From Candidatus Kaistia colombiensis (GTDB taxonomy: Bacteria > Pseudomonadota > Alphaproteobacteria > Rhizobiales > Kaistiaceae): a stretch of DNA of 64,000 nt. The stretch lies in the NCBI GenBank assembly GCA_029203105.1, contig CP119318.1:3176501-3240500 (forward strand). The letters run 5' to 3'. The position numbers were made by a program, and so were the translations under genes. The notes under the pieces were generated by a model that saw only the letters and a list, made by a program, of their open reading frames with translations, ran no database searches and was not told where the DNA came from. Positions 7,832 to 16,978 of this stretch are shown here, piece by piece (within the stretch, counting starts at the first letter, position 1; each line of letters starts with the position of its first letter).

Positions 7832-9192
7832 ATGGGGATTTCAAAGAAATACATTCTGGGCCTTTCTGGGCCCGGAAGCGCCGCAGGGCAGGGTGGTGCT
7901 GAAGGCCGCGACCCGTCGCCGCCGCCGCTGCACTCCTCGCCTCCTGCGCCACGGCCCCGTCCAAGCCAGCCAAGCGCAGCAAGGAATATTTCTCCGAGAA
8001 GGAATATGGCGTCAAAGCCAGCCCGCGCGTGGTCCAATATGGCCAGCCGGTGCCGCAGGGCGGCGGACGCTACATGGTCGGCAAGGCCTATACGGTGAAG
8101 GGCCGCGTCTACAAGCCGTTCGAGAACAAGCGCTACACGGCCGTTGGCTACGCCTCCTGGTATGGCTCCGCATTCCATGGCCGCTACACCGCCAATGGCG
8201 AAGTCTACGACATGGACGGTTTTTCGGCCGCTCATCCCACCATGCCGCTGCCGAGCTATGCGCGCGTCACCAATTTGCGCAACGGCCGCTCGATCATGGT
8301 CCGGGTCAACGATCGCGGCCCTTATGCCAGCGACCGCGTGATGGATCTTTCCTCGCGGACGGCAGAGGTGCTCGACATGAAGCATCACGGCACCGCCAAG
8401 GTGAAGGTCGAATATGTCGGCCCCGCCCGCATGGAAGGTCATGACCAGCGCATGCTGCTCGCCTCCTACAAGGGCCCCGGCAGCAGCACGTCGGGCGACA
8501 CCATGCTCGCCATGGCACCCACGCCGGCCCTGCGCGCGCCGAGTGCCGACCCGGCCGTCGTCATGGCGGCGCTGGCGCCGATCCCGCGCGCCCGTCCCGA
8601 TTATTTTGACGGCACGGCCTTTGACCCGGCAGTCGCCTACTACGAAGCCCAGCCCGCCCGCCGCGTCGTCGCAGAGGCCGCCCCAGCTGCTGCCGGCAGC
8701 AATTATGGCGAGCGCTCCCTCGGCACCTACACGGTCAGCAGCCCGGTCGGCTATTCGGACGCCGAAGCGGTTCCTGCCGCGTGGTCGCCGGATGACTATG
8801 CGCCGCCGGTGCCGCGCTCGGCCCGCTCGTCCTATGCGGCGGATACGCCAGCTTCGCCGGCGCAGCGCGCGGTCGCCGACATGGTTTCGAGCGCCGGGGG
8901 CAAGGACAAACTGCAGGCGGCGCTCGACGCTGCCGTGGTTCGGGCTGCGTCTGAGCGCAGCGCCGATGTCCCGGTGATTCAGCTCGGTGTGTTCTCGAAC
9001 CTCGCCAATGCGCAGGCCGTTGCCGGTCGTTTCACCGAACTCGGTCGTGCCACGGCGACGCCGATCACGGTCGGCGGCAAGACCATGCAGTCGGTGCGTC
9101 TCGTTCTCGCCGATCGCTCGATGAGCGGTCAGGACGCTGTCGAGTCGGTACGGGCGGCCGGGTTGTCGGGCGCATATCTGGTCACCCGCTGA
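7832..9192 (+). pseudogene. rlpA: septal ring lytic transglycosylase RlpA, frame-disrupted near the signal peptide
   Basis: RlpA is an outer-membrane lipoprotein that cleaves denuded glycan strands at the septum. From about 7914 to 9192 the frame is intact: lipobox LLASC (Cys at 7945-7947), a double-psi beta-barrel (ASWYGSAFHGRYTANGE, VRVNDRGPYASDRVMDLS) and a C-terminal SPOR domain (VIQLGVFSNLANAQAVAGRF). The likely N-terminus (ATG 7832, MGISKKYILGLS) lies in another frame. Restoring one sequence needs two single-base corrections, in GGGCCCGG near 7872 and in GACCCGTC near 7913. Without them the best start is GTG 8029, which lacks export and lipidation signals. Sequencing error is as likely as mutation. 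Confidence 0.85.
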
Positions 9193-9286
9193 CCACGATC
9201 TTCATTGATCGCAGGGCATCGAGCCTGTTAACCAGAAGAGGGCGGCCGCGGGCCGCTCCCGTTCTGGTCCTGGCGCCCGGTATTTC

Positions 9287-10483
9287 GTGATGTTTCCCCA
9301 CCGGTTCCCGCTGCGCTTTCTCTTTGTGATGACCGCCCTGATGATCATCGGCGCGGTCGCGCAGCCACGGACGGCTTTCTCCGCCCCCTATGAGAGCAAG
9401 GCGACGAGCGCGCTGCTGGTCGACGTCGATTCGGGCACCATTCTCTACAGCAAGGCCGAGAACGCACCGTTCCAGCCAGCCGCCATGGCCAAGATGATGA
9501 CGATGGCAGTCGTTTTCGACGCCATTCGTGCCGGCAAGATCCACCTCGAGGACAGTCTGCCCGTCAGCGAATACGCATGGCGGACCGGCGGCGCGCCATC
9601 CGGCAGCGCCACCATGTTTGCCAAACTGAAATCGTCGATCGCCGTTTCAGATCTGCTGCGCGGTGCGATCGTGCAGGCGGGCAATGATGCCTGCATCATC
9701 CTGGCCGAGGGGATCGCCGGGTCGGAAGGCGGCTTCGTCGACATGATGAACCGCAAAGCGAAGGAGCTTGGCCTGACCGGTTCGCAGTTCACCAATGTTT
9801 CCGGGCTGCCGGATCCGGCGCAGAAGGTGACGGCAGAAGACCTCTACAAAATCGCCGACTATCTGATCCGCACCTATCCGGATCTCTACAAGATCTATTC
9901 TGAGCCCGATTTCACCTGGAACAAGATCTACCAGCGCAACCGCAATCCGCTGCTCGCGGCCGGCGTCGGCGCGGATGGTCTTTCGACGGGCTTCACCAAG
10001 GAATCGGGCTATGGCCTGACGGCTTCTGCGGTTCGCGACGGTCATCGCATGATCGTCGTCGTCAGCGGCCTCGCTACCGATAAGGAGCGGGCCGAGGAGG
10101 CGCGCAAGCTGCTTGACTGGAGTAACACGGCCTTTGAGACGGCTGCGCTTCTTCGATCAGCGGCGAGGCGGTTGGCGACGCCCGCGTCTATGGCGGGCAC
10201 AACGAGTTCGGTGGGGCTCGCGACGCGAGATCCACTCGACATCCTGTTGATGCGCGGCAATCGGGACCGAATTCGGGCCCGGATCGTTTACACTGGCCCC
10301 TTGCTTGCCCCGGTAGAGCAGGGCAGACAGGTCGGCGTTGTCCGGGTTTGGGTCGGCGATGCCCAGATTCTGGAAAAGCCCTTGTTCACCACGGTCGCGA
10401 TCGCCAAGGGTTCGATGGACCAGCGCGCCCTCGATGCCATCCAGCAATTGCTGATTGGGTGGCTGCCACAATGGAAGTTATGA
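9287..10483 (+). CDS. DD-carboxypeptidase homologue (DacF/PBP5-like) lacking catalytic residues
   Basis: A 398-residue protein with an N-terminal hydrophobic signal, a peptidase S11 domain and a C-terminal PBP5-type beta domain (from about residue 285). GTG 9287 and ATG 9290 are both possible starts. In active relatives the S-x-x-K, S-x-N and K-T-G boxes form the serine active site. Here they read AMAK (Ala66), AGN (Ala131) and STG (Ser233); Lys69 and Asn133 remain. Fold-level conservation is high (RTGGAPSG, GNDACIILAEG, WNKIYQRNRNPLL), so the gene is maintained but should not hydrolyse peptidoglycan. It lies between rlpA and tmk, its usual place in this order, and overlaps tmk by four bases. 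Confidence 0.9.
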   Translation: MMFPHRFPLRFLFVMTALMIIGAVAQPRTAFSAPYESKATSALLVDVDSGTILYSKAENAPFQPAAMAKMMTMAVVFDAIRAGKIHLEDSLPVSEYAWRTGGAPSGSATMFAKLKSSIAVSDLLRGAIVQAGNDACIILAEGIAGSEGGFVDMMNRKAKELGLTGSQFTNVSGLPDPAQKVTAEDLYKIADYLIRTYPDLYKIYSEPDFTWNKIYQRNRNPLLAAGVGADGLSTGFTKESGYGLTASAVRDGHRMIVVVSGLATDKERAEEARKLLDWSNTAFETAALLRSAARRLATPASMAGTTSSVGLATRDPLDILLMRGNRDRIRARIVYTGPLLAPVEQGRQVGVVRVWVGDAQILEKPLFTTVAIAKGSMDQRALDAIQQLLIGWLPQWKL

Positions 10484-11148
10484 CGCGGGAAGTTATGACG
10501 CGCTTGCCGGGTCGGTTCATCACATTCGAGGGCGGGGAGGGGTCGGGCAAGTCCACCCAGATCCGGCGCCTGGCAGAGCGCCTGCGCGAGAGCGGCCAGA
10601 CGGTCGTGCTGACGCGGGAGCCGGGCGGCACCGAACTGGCCGAGCAGATCCGGGCGTTCATCCTTTCCGGCGCGGCCGAACCGCTTGGACCCGAGGCGGA
10701 GACGATGCTGTTCGCGGCCGCCCGGGCCGATCATGTCGACCGCCTGATCCGCCCTGCGCTCGAGCGGGGCGATTGGGTGCTGTGCGACCGCTTCATCGAT
10801 TCGACCCGTGCCTATCAGGGGTCGGACGGCGTCGATCCGGAATTGCTCGACAGTCTCGAGAAGATCGCGATCGGCGGCCTGAGGCCGGACCTCACCCTGG
10901 TGCTCGACCTGCCGGTAGAGATCGGCCTGGCGCGCGCGGCGCGGCGGCGGAGCGGCGAGGCAGGCCCTGCCGATCGTTTCGAGCGCGAGACGGTCGAACG
11001 GCACGAGCGGCGGCGCGAACTTTTCCTGGCGATCGCCGCCGTGGAGCCCGAGCGCTGCCTCGTCATCGATGCCAACCAGACGCAGGACGCGGTTGCGGCG
11101 GCAATCTGGCAAGGCGTTCGTCAGCGCATGAATGAGAGCGTGAGCTAG
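10480..11148 (+). CDS. tmk: thymidylate kinase
   Basis: Converts dTMP to dTDP for DNA synthesis. The P-loop GGEGSGKST, the DR(Y/F) motif CDRFIDSTRAYQGSDG and the lid region RRRSGEAGPADRFE are all present. Three in-frame ATGs cluster at 10471, 10480 and 10495; 10480 overlaps the preceding stop codon (ATGA), and 10495 is the start that best fits the family length. A perfect 15-base tandem duplication (10473-10487, 10488-10502) repeats the ribosome-binding site and start codon and explains the extra five codons. It is cotranscribed with the upstream gene and holB. Confidence 0.96.
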   Translation: MTREVMTRLPGRFITFEGGEGSGKSTQIRRLAERLRESGQTVVLTREPGGTELAEQIRAFILSGAAEPLGPEAETMLFAAARADHVDRLIRPALERGDWVLCDRFIDSTRAYQGSDGVDPELLDSLEKIAIGGLRPDLTLVLDLPVEIGLARAARRRSGEAGPADRFERETVERHERRRELFLAIAAVEPERCLVIDANQTQDAVAAAIWQGVRQRMNESVS

Positions 11149-11151
11149 AGC

Positions 11152-12222
11152 ATGGCAGCACCGGACATGACGCGCCCCGACGCCATCGAGGGGTGGCCCC
11201 TGCCGGAAGAGCAGACCGAATGGCATGGCGATCCCGCGGTCGAGCGGCTGATGGTCGAGGCCTATCGCGGCGGCCGCATGCACCATGCCTGGATGATCGG
11301 CGGCCCGCGCGGCATCGGCAAGGCTACGCTGGCCTATCGCTTCGCCCGTTTCGCGCTGACCTATCCCGATCCCGCCACGGCGCCGGATGCCGAGACGCTC
11401 GCCGTGCCGTCGAATTCGCCCGCCGCCGCCAAGATCGCGGCGCGGTCGCATCCCAATATCCTGACGCTGTCGCGTCCCTGGGACGAGCAGGGCAAGCGCT
11501 TCAAGGCAAGTCTGACGATCGACGAGATCCGCCGCACGATACCGTTCTTCGGTTCGACCGCTGGCGAGGCAGGCTGGCGCATCGCCATCGTCGATTCTGC
11601 CGACGACATGAACGCCAATGCCGCAAACGCGCTGCTGAAGATTCTGGAGGAGCCGCCGAAGCGTTCGCTGTTCCTGGTGATTTCCCATGCCCCTGGCCGG
11701 CTGCTGCCGACCATCCGTTCGCGTTGCCGCCGCCTCGACCTGCCGTTGCTCACGGTTCCGGCGATCCAGTCAGCTTTGCAGGAACACTCCGACGCCGAGC
11801 CGGATATCCGGCGCTTTGCCGCCGAGGCCGGGCAGGGGAGCCTGCGTCGCGCCATCGGCTTTCTCGACGAGGATGCGGCCGCGATCGGGCGCGCCTTTTC
11901 CCGTGTGGTCTCGCGGTTTCCGCAGTTCGACGGCCAGTCGGCCCATGCCCTCGGCGACCTGGTCGCCCAGCGCGGCGCCGACGAGGCTTTCGCCAATTTC
12001 GTCGATCTGGTCTTCGCCTGGCTGAACCGCCGCGCCCGCGCATTGCCGGAGCCCGACGGGTCGCCGATACCCCAAAGCGTTGCGGCGACGCCGCTTGCGA
12101 CTTGGGCGGAGGTGTGGGAAAAGCTCCGACAGTCTTCGGCTGAGGTCGAGGCGCTCAATCTCGACCGCAAACAGTTTGTGCTCACGACCATGAACATCCT
12201 CGCTCGCGCGACCCGAATGTGA
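11152..12222 (+). CDS. holB: DNA polymerase III subunit delta'
   Basis: A 356-residue clamp-loader subunit that helps load the beta sliding clamp on DNA. The Walker-A-like GGPRGIGKATLAYR is at about residues 46-60, and the sensor/arginine-finger region reads ISHAPGRLLPTIRSRCRRLDL. NANAANALLKILEEPP is the signature helix shared by delta' and gamma/tau. The start lies three bases past the tmk stop, so the two are coupled. Length is normal for alphaproteobacterial HolB. Confidence 0.95.
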   Translation: MAAPDMTRPDAIEGWPLPEEQTEWHGDPAVERLMVEAYRGGRMHHAWMIGGPRGIGKATLAYRFARFALTYPDPATAPDAETLAVPSNSPAAAKIAARSHPNILTLSRPWDEQGKRFKASLTIDEIRRTIPFFGSTAGEAGWRIAIVDSADDMNANAANALLKILEEPPKRSLFLVISHAPGRLLPTIRSRCRRLDLPLLTVPAIQSALQEHSDAEPDIRRFAAEAGQGSLRRAIGFLDEDAAAIGRAFSRVVSRFPQFDGQSAHALGDLVAQRGADEAFANFVDLVFAWLNRRARALPEPDGSPIPQSVAATPLATWAEVWEKLRQSSAEVEALNLDRKQFVLTTMNILARATRM

Positions 12223-12291
12223 AGCTGTCGAACAGCCGGCATCCGCTGGCGCACAGACTATTGGTTGCGTTGAAAGAAAAGCGAGACAGCG

Positions 12292-13855
12292 GTGACAGCG
12301 CCGAAATTCTACATCACGACAGCGATTTCCTATCCGAACGGCGTTCCGCACATTGGCCATGCCTATGAGATGCTGGCGACGGATACGCTCGCCCGTTTCA
12401 AGCGGCTGGATGGCTACGACGTCTTCTTCCTGACCGGAACCGACGAGCACGGCATCAAGATGGTGCAGACGGCGGCCCGCGACGGCATCACCGCCGCGAA
12501 CTGGCCGATCGCAACGTGCCGCGCTTCCAGGCGATGGCCGAAGCACTGAACTGCTCCAATCGACGACTTCATCCGCACCACCGAGCCGCGCCACTACTCG
12601 CGCCTCGGAAGGAGATCTGGCGTCGGATGGAAGCCAATGGCGACATCTACAAGGACGCCTATGCCGGCTGGTATTCGGTTCGCGACGAGGCCTACTATGC
12701 CGAGTCGGAGACCGAGGTCCGCCCGACGGCCTGCGCTATGGGCCGCAGGGAACCGTGTCGACTGGGTCGAGGAGGAGAGCTACTTCTTCCGCCTGTCCGC
12801 CTATGAGGACCGCCTGCTCGCGCATCTACGAAGCCAATCGCGACTTCATCGGTCCGGACGAGCGCCGCAACGAGGTCGTCAGCTTCGTCAAGGGCGGGCT
12901 GAAGGACCTTTCGATCTCGCGCACGACCTTCGACTGGGGCATGCCCGTTCCCGGCGATCCGAAGCACGTCATGTATGTCTGGGTCGACGCGCTGACCAAC
13001 TACCTCACCGCGGTCGGCTTCCCGGATCGCGAGAGCGACAGTTCAGCGCTTACTGGCCAGCCGACGTGCATGTCATCGGCAAGGACATCGTGCGCTTCCA
13101 CTCGGTCTACTGGCCGGCCTTCCTGATTTCGGCCGGTCTGCAGCCGCCCAAGCGCGTCTTCGCGCATGGCTTCCTGTTCAACCGCGGCGAGAAGATGTCG
13201 AAGTCGCTCGGCAACGTGATCGATCCCGTTCGCGCTGATCGAACACTACGGCGTCGACCCGGTCCGCTTCTTCTTCCTGCGCGAAGTCCCCTTCGGCCAG
13301 GACGGCAATTACAGCCACGAGGCGATCATCAACCGGATCAACGCGGATCTGGCCAATGATCTCGGCAATCTGGCGCAGCGCTCGCTGTCGATGATCGGCA
13401 AGAACCTCGAGGGCATCGTGCCGCAGCCGGGCGCTTCCAGCCTGCCGACGAGGACATCCTCGCCGCGCCGACGCGTTGCTGCTCGGCCTGCCGCGACGCG
13501 ATGGAAGGCAGCAGATCCATCACGCGCTGAAGCGATCTGGGGCGTCGTCGCCGAGGCGAACCGCTATTTCGCCAACCAGGCGCCGTGGCAGCTGCGCAAG
13601 ACCGATCCCGAGCGCGCCGCGACCGTGCTCTACGTCACGGCCGAGGTGATCCGCCAGATCGCGATCCTGTCGCAGCCGGTGATGCCGGGCTCGGCTGGCA
13701 AGCTGCTCGACCTCCTGGCGATCCCGGAATCCGGCCGCAGCTTCGCCTCGCTTGGTGCGCACGCTGGCCGCCTGGCGCCCGGCTCGACCCTGCCGACGCC
13801 GGCCGGCGTCTTCCCGCGCTATGTCGAGGCGGAAGAAGCCGAAAAGTCCGCGTAA
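12292..13855 (+). pseudogene. metG: methionyl-tRNA synthetase, many frame disruptions
   Basis: MetRS charges tRNA-Met and is essential. From GTG 12292 the frame reads FYITTAISYPNGVPHIGHAY (HIGH motif), then shifts repeatedly; later segments in other frames give KEIWRRMEANGDIYKDAYAG, DWVEEESYFFRLSAYED, TTFDWGMPVPGDPKHVMYVW, GFLFNRGEKMSKSLGN (KMSKS motif) and the C-terminus to 13855. Joining them needs at least eight small indels, at about 12495, 12560, 12600, 12724, 12752, 12825, 13040, 13225, 13435 and 13475. Every domain is otherwise present and well conserved. Because the gene is essential, these are either assembly errors or a second metG exists elsewhere. Confidence 0.88.
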
Positions 13856-13862
13856 GGACTAA

Positions 13863-13895
13863 ATCCGGGCCGCGCCTATTGGTGTCGGCCCGGAT
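13863..13895. terminator. hairpin after metG
   Basis: ATCCGGGCCG (13863-13872) and CGGCCCGGAT (13886-13895) pair perfectly over ten bases with a 13-base loop, directly after the metG stop and before the convergent GT90 gene. No T run follows, so strength as an intrinsic terminator is uncertain. Confidence 0.5.
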
Positions 13896-13941
13896 CACCA
13901 TTCTCGATTGGTTGCGTCCCGTCGACTCATGGCGAAATGCA

Positions 13942-13967
13942 CTCCACCTCTCCCTGAGGGAGAGGTG
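13942..13967. repeat. short palindromic intergenic element, solo copy
   Basis: The palindrome CCTCTCCCTGAGGGAGAGG, with CACC/GGTG ends, is the same core found four more times in the window (about 45683, 45812, 52518 and 52619). This copy stands alone between the convergent metG and GT90 genes and lacks the longer GGTGAGGGTTTA arm. Confidence 0.75.
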
Positions 13968-13997
13968 AGAAAACGGGCGAGCTGATCCCAGACGAGA

Positions 13998-15017
13998 CTA
14001 CCCCGGCCCCAGCCGTTCGTTGATCCGCTGGACCGTGGCGATCGTCTCGGACTCCCGCGTGCGCCGCAGGGCAAAATCCTGCCCCGCCGCGGCGATCTCG
14101 CGGCAGGCCTGGTCGTGGGTCCGGCACCACTCGACCTTCTCGACCATGTCCGACAGATCGGCCGCCACCGGGATGTAATGCGTCCACGGCACGAACTCGT
14201 CGTAGAACCATTGCCGGAACCCGGCCGGGGAGGCGACCTTGAGCACGCAGCAACCGAGCAGCAGCCGCGTATAGAGATTGCCCCAGCTATTCGTCGGTCC
14301 GTCGATGTCGAGCGCGAACTTGACGTCGATCCAGCGCGCCGGCGGCACATAGCTACCGAGAATGCCGTGCGCTTCCATCGCCCGCCGCGCCGGATCCGCG
14401 GCGCGGTCGCGCTCGGGCACGATCAGGCGCACATCGACGTCGTCGAGCCCGCGCAGCGCCAGGCACAGGCGGACACGCTGCTTCAGATTGGGGTCGTCGA
14501 TGTCCATCGCGTCGGTGGTGGTGTCGCCATGGCCGGAAACCGCGCCGCGCCAGAGTAGCGTGTCCTGCCGCGCCGCCCACTGGCCCGGACGGTTCTCGGC
14601 CAGCCGGCGGAAGGACTGGTAGATCTCCGGTTTCATGAAACCGGGATCCGGCACGAGGATCGATTGCGGCTCGTCGGCACAATAGGCGAGTTCGTTGGCG
14701 ATGTTGCCGCCGCCATCGGAGATGCTGGCCGTCGCCGAGGTCACGCCGGGCGCCGTCCGCGCCATGATGTGGATCAGCGGCGGCAACCGGCGCCAGACCA
14801 TCTCAAACTGATAGGGATCGCGCGCCATCAGGTCGAGGTCGAGCTTGACGTGCAGCTGCGTGCCAATCCGCTCGAAATCGATCTGGAAACGGTGACGAGT
14901 GGCCTCGGTCGACTGGTTCAGGACCAGCGAGGCAGGCGCGCCTTGCATGGCTGGCAGCCGGGCCGCCAGCTTGCGCACCAGGGCCCTCTTCCTTGAGGCG
15001 CCGCGGAAGGATCGCAT
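13998..15017 (-). CDS. glycosyltransferase family 90 (LpsA-like) protein
   Basis: About 339 residues. The segments RQDTLLWRGAVSG, KFALDIDGPTNSWGNLYTRL and FYDEFVPWTHYIPVAADLSD match CAP10/GT90 glycosyltransferases, which include bacterial LPS glycosyltransferases. DIDGPTNSW with GCCVLKVASPAGFRQW is the nucleotide-sugar-binding half. ATG 15017 (MRSFRGASRKRALVRK) is chosen because the open frame upstream lacks homology-like character. The gene lies on the minus strand between metG and tatD, interrupting an otherwise collinear plus-strand string, so it was probably inserted. Its sugar and acceptor are unknown. Confidence 0.8.
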   Translation of the reverse strand: MRSFRGASRKRALVRKLAARLPAMQGAPASLVLNQSTEATRHRFQIDFERIGTQLHVKLDLDLMARDPYQFEMVWRRLPPLIHIMARTAPGVTSATASISDGGGNIANELAYCADEPQSILVPDPGFMKPEIYQSFRRLAENRPGQWAARQDTLLWRGAVSGHGDTTTDAMDIDDPNLKQRVRLCLALRGLDDVDVRLIVPERDRAADPARRAMEAHGILGSYVPPARWIDVKFALDIDGPTNSWGNLYTRLLLGCCVLKVASPAGFRQWFYDEFVPWTHYIPVAADLSDMVEKVEWCRTHDQACREIAAAGQDFALRRTRESETIATVQRINERLGPG

Positions 15018-15171
15018 AGAGAGTGCGTTGGCTGAGTTGCAAGTGCGAATCCCCGGCCGCCTGCGGTCACATGCGGCACTGTAGTGGCGGGATCTCGCGA
15101 CTGTCCACAACGGTCGACAGCCCGAGCGTTAACCGCTACTGACTGCGCACGAAACGCCCCATATTTGCGCC

Positions 15172-16019
15172 ATGACGCAATCATCCGAACCGATGAATGA
15201 AATGCTGGTCGATAGCCACTGCCATCTCGATTTCGCCGACTTCGACACCGACCGCGAGGCGTTGATGCAGCGCGCGCGCGACGCCCGGCGTCGGCCTCAT
15301 GGTCACCATCTCGACCCGGGTCCGCGAATTCGACAAGATCCGCGCCCTCGCCGAGGCGCATGACGAGGTCTACTGCTCGATCGGCACCCATCCGAACAGC
15401 GCGCATGAAGAACCGGATATCACCACCGACGAACTGGTCGCGCTGTCGGCCCACCCGAAGGTCATAGCGATCGGCGAGGCCGGGCTCGACTATTTCTATG
15501 GCGCCGAGCCCGCGGCGCTGCAGGCGCAGGGCCTGCGCCGTCACATCGCCGCCGCCCGCGATCACGCAATTGCCGCTCGTCATCCACGCCCGCGACGCCG
15601 ACGCGGACATGATCGCGATCCTGCGCGACGAGATGGGGAAGGGCGCTTTCCCCGCCATCCTGCACTGCTTCTCTTCAGGCGCCGATCTGGCAAAGGTCCG
15701 GCCTCGAACTCGGTCTCTACGTCTCCTTCTCCGGCATCCTGACCTTCAAGAGCGCGCAGGCGATCCGCGACGATCGCCAGCTTCGTGCCGACGCGATCGG
15801 CTGCTGGTCGAGACCGATGCGCCCTATCTGGCGCCGGTGCCGCATCGCGGCCAGCGCAACGAGCCTTCCTATGTCCGCGACACCGCCGCCGTGCTGGCCG
15901 AGGTCAAGGGCGTGACGGTGGACGCGATCGCGAAAGCGACGACGGAGAATTTCATGCGCCTGTTCACCAAGGTACCGCGCGACGCGCTGGCGGATCGGAC
16001 GGCGTCGCACCATGGCTGA
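15172..16019 (+). pseudogene. tatD: TatD-family metal-dependent hydrolase, frame-disrupted
   Basis: TatD proteins are TIM-barrel nucleases. The start MLVDSHCHLDFADF carries the HxH metal site; the rest (VIAIGEAGLDYFYGAE, LPLVIHARDADADMIAIL, AILHCFSSG, RLLVETDAPYLAPVPHRGQR) is spread over three frames, with shifts at about 15285, 15568, 15698 and 15772-15795. All metal ligands can be recognised once frames are joined. It overlaps the next gene (16012) by eight bases. The pattern matches that in metG: small indels only, no large loss. Confidence 0.85.
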
Positions 16020-16855
16020 TGGCGGAGCAGGAGCCGCGCGCGCCGACCGGCTGCGCATCACCGTGCTGGGCTGCGGCGCGTCGCCCGGCGTGCCGCGCAT
16101 CGGCAATGACTGGGGCGCCTGCGATCCGTCCGAACCGAAAAACCGGCGCACGCGCTCGTCCATCCTGATCGACGGCTACCGGGGCGATCATCCCTATCCG
16201 ACCCGTATCCTCGTCGATGCCGGCCCGGACGTCCGCAACCAGCTTCTCGAACGCGCGCGTCGACCGCATCGACGCCGTGCTGTTCACCCATCCGCATGCC
16301 GACCACACGCATGGCATCGACGATTTGCGTTCGTTCTCTGGCTCGATACGCACCGGCTGGTGCCGGTCTATTCGGACGATTTTACCCAGGAGCGGCTGGA
16401 GGAGGCGTTTGGCTATTGTTTCCGGACGCCGGCCGGCGGCAGTTATCCGCCGATCCTCGGCCGGACGCGCATCGAGGCAGGGCAGGGCTTTTCCATCGAC
16501 GGGCCGGGCGGCAAGCTCGACATCCTGCCAATCCGGCAGATCCAATGGCGACATCGACAGCCTCGGCTTCCGGATCGGCGATTTCGTTTATTCGAGCGAT
16601 ATCAGCGCGATTCCCGACGAAAGCCTGCCGCATCTCGCCGACATGTCGCTCTGGATGGTGGATGCGCTGCGCTGGCGGCCGCATCCGAGCCATTTCAGCG
16701 TCGACGATACGCTGGCCTGGCATGAGCGCCTGCGCCCGCGCAAGACGATCCTGACACACATGCACGGCGATCTCGATTACGCCGCCCTGGTGGCGCGGAT
16801 CCCCGGCGACGTCGAGCCGGCCTATGACGGAATGGTCGTCGCGCTCGCTCTTTGA
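16012..16855 (+). pseudogene. MBL-fold metallo-hydrolase (PhnP-like), frame-disrupted
   Basis: A metallo-beta-lactamase-fold phosphodiesterase-like protein that follows tatD in many alphaproteobacteria. The N-terminus RLRITVLGCGASPGVPRIGN is in one frame, the metal site VLFTHPHADHTHGIDDLR in a second, FGYCFRTPAGGSYPPILGRT back in the first, and FRIGDFVYSSDISAIPDES with TILTHMHGDLDY in the second, ending at 16855. Shifts lie near 16256, 16330 and 16540. All zinc-binding motifs can be recovered after correction. Confidence 0.82.
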
Positions 16856-16978
16856 CGGGCGATTAACCATGGGATGCGACCGTCGCCGCACTGGTTCCTC
16901 CGAAACGGACATGTCACTCTTGGAATCATAACGCGGCGGAGCTTCGGGAACCGGCGCCCGGGAAGGGGATACTGCTCG

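Noticed and set aside
12223..12291. Possible SAM riboswitch upstream of metG
   Set aside because: Only 69 bases separate holB and metG and no SAM-type helices are visible.
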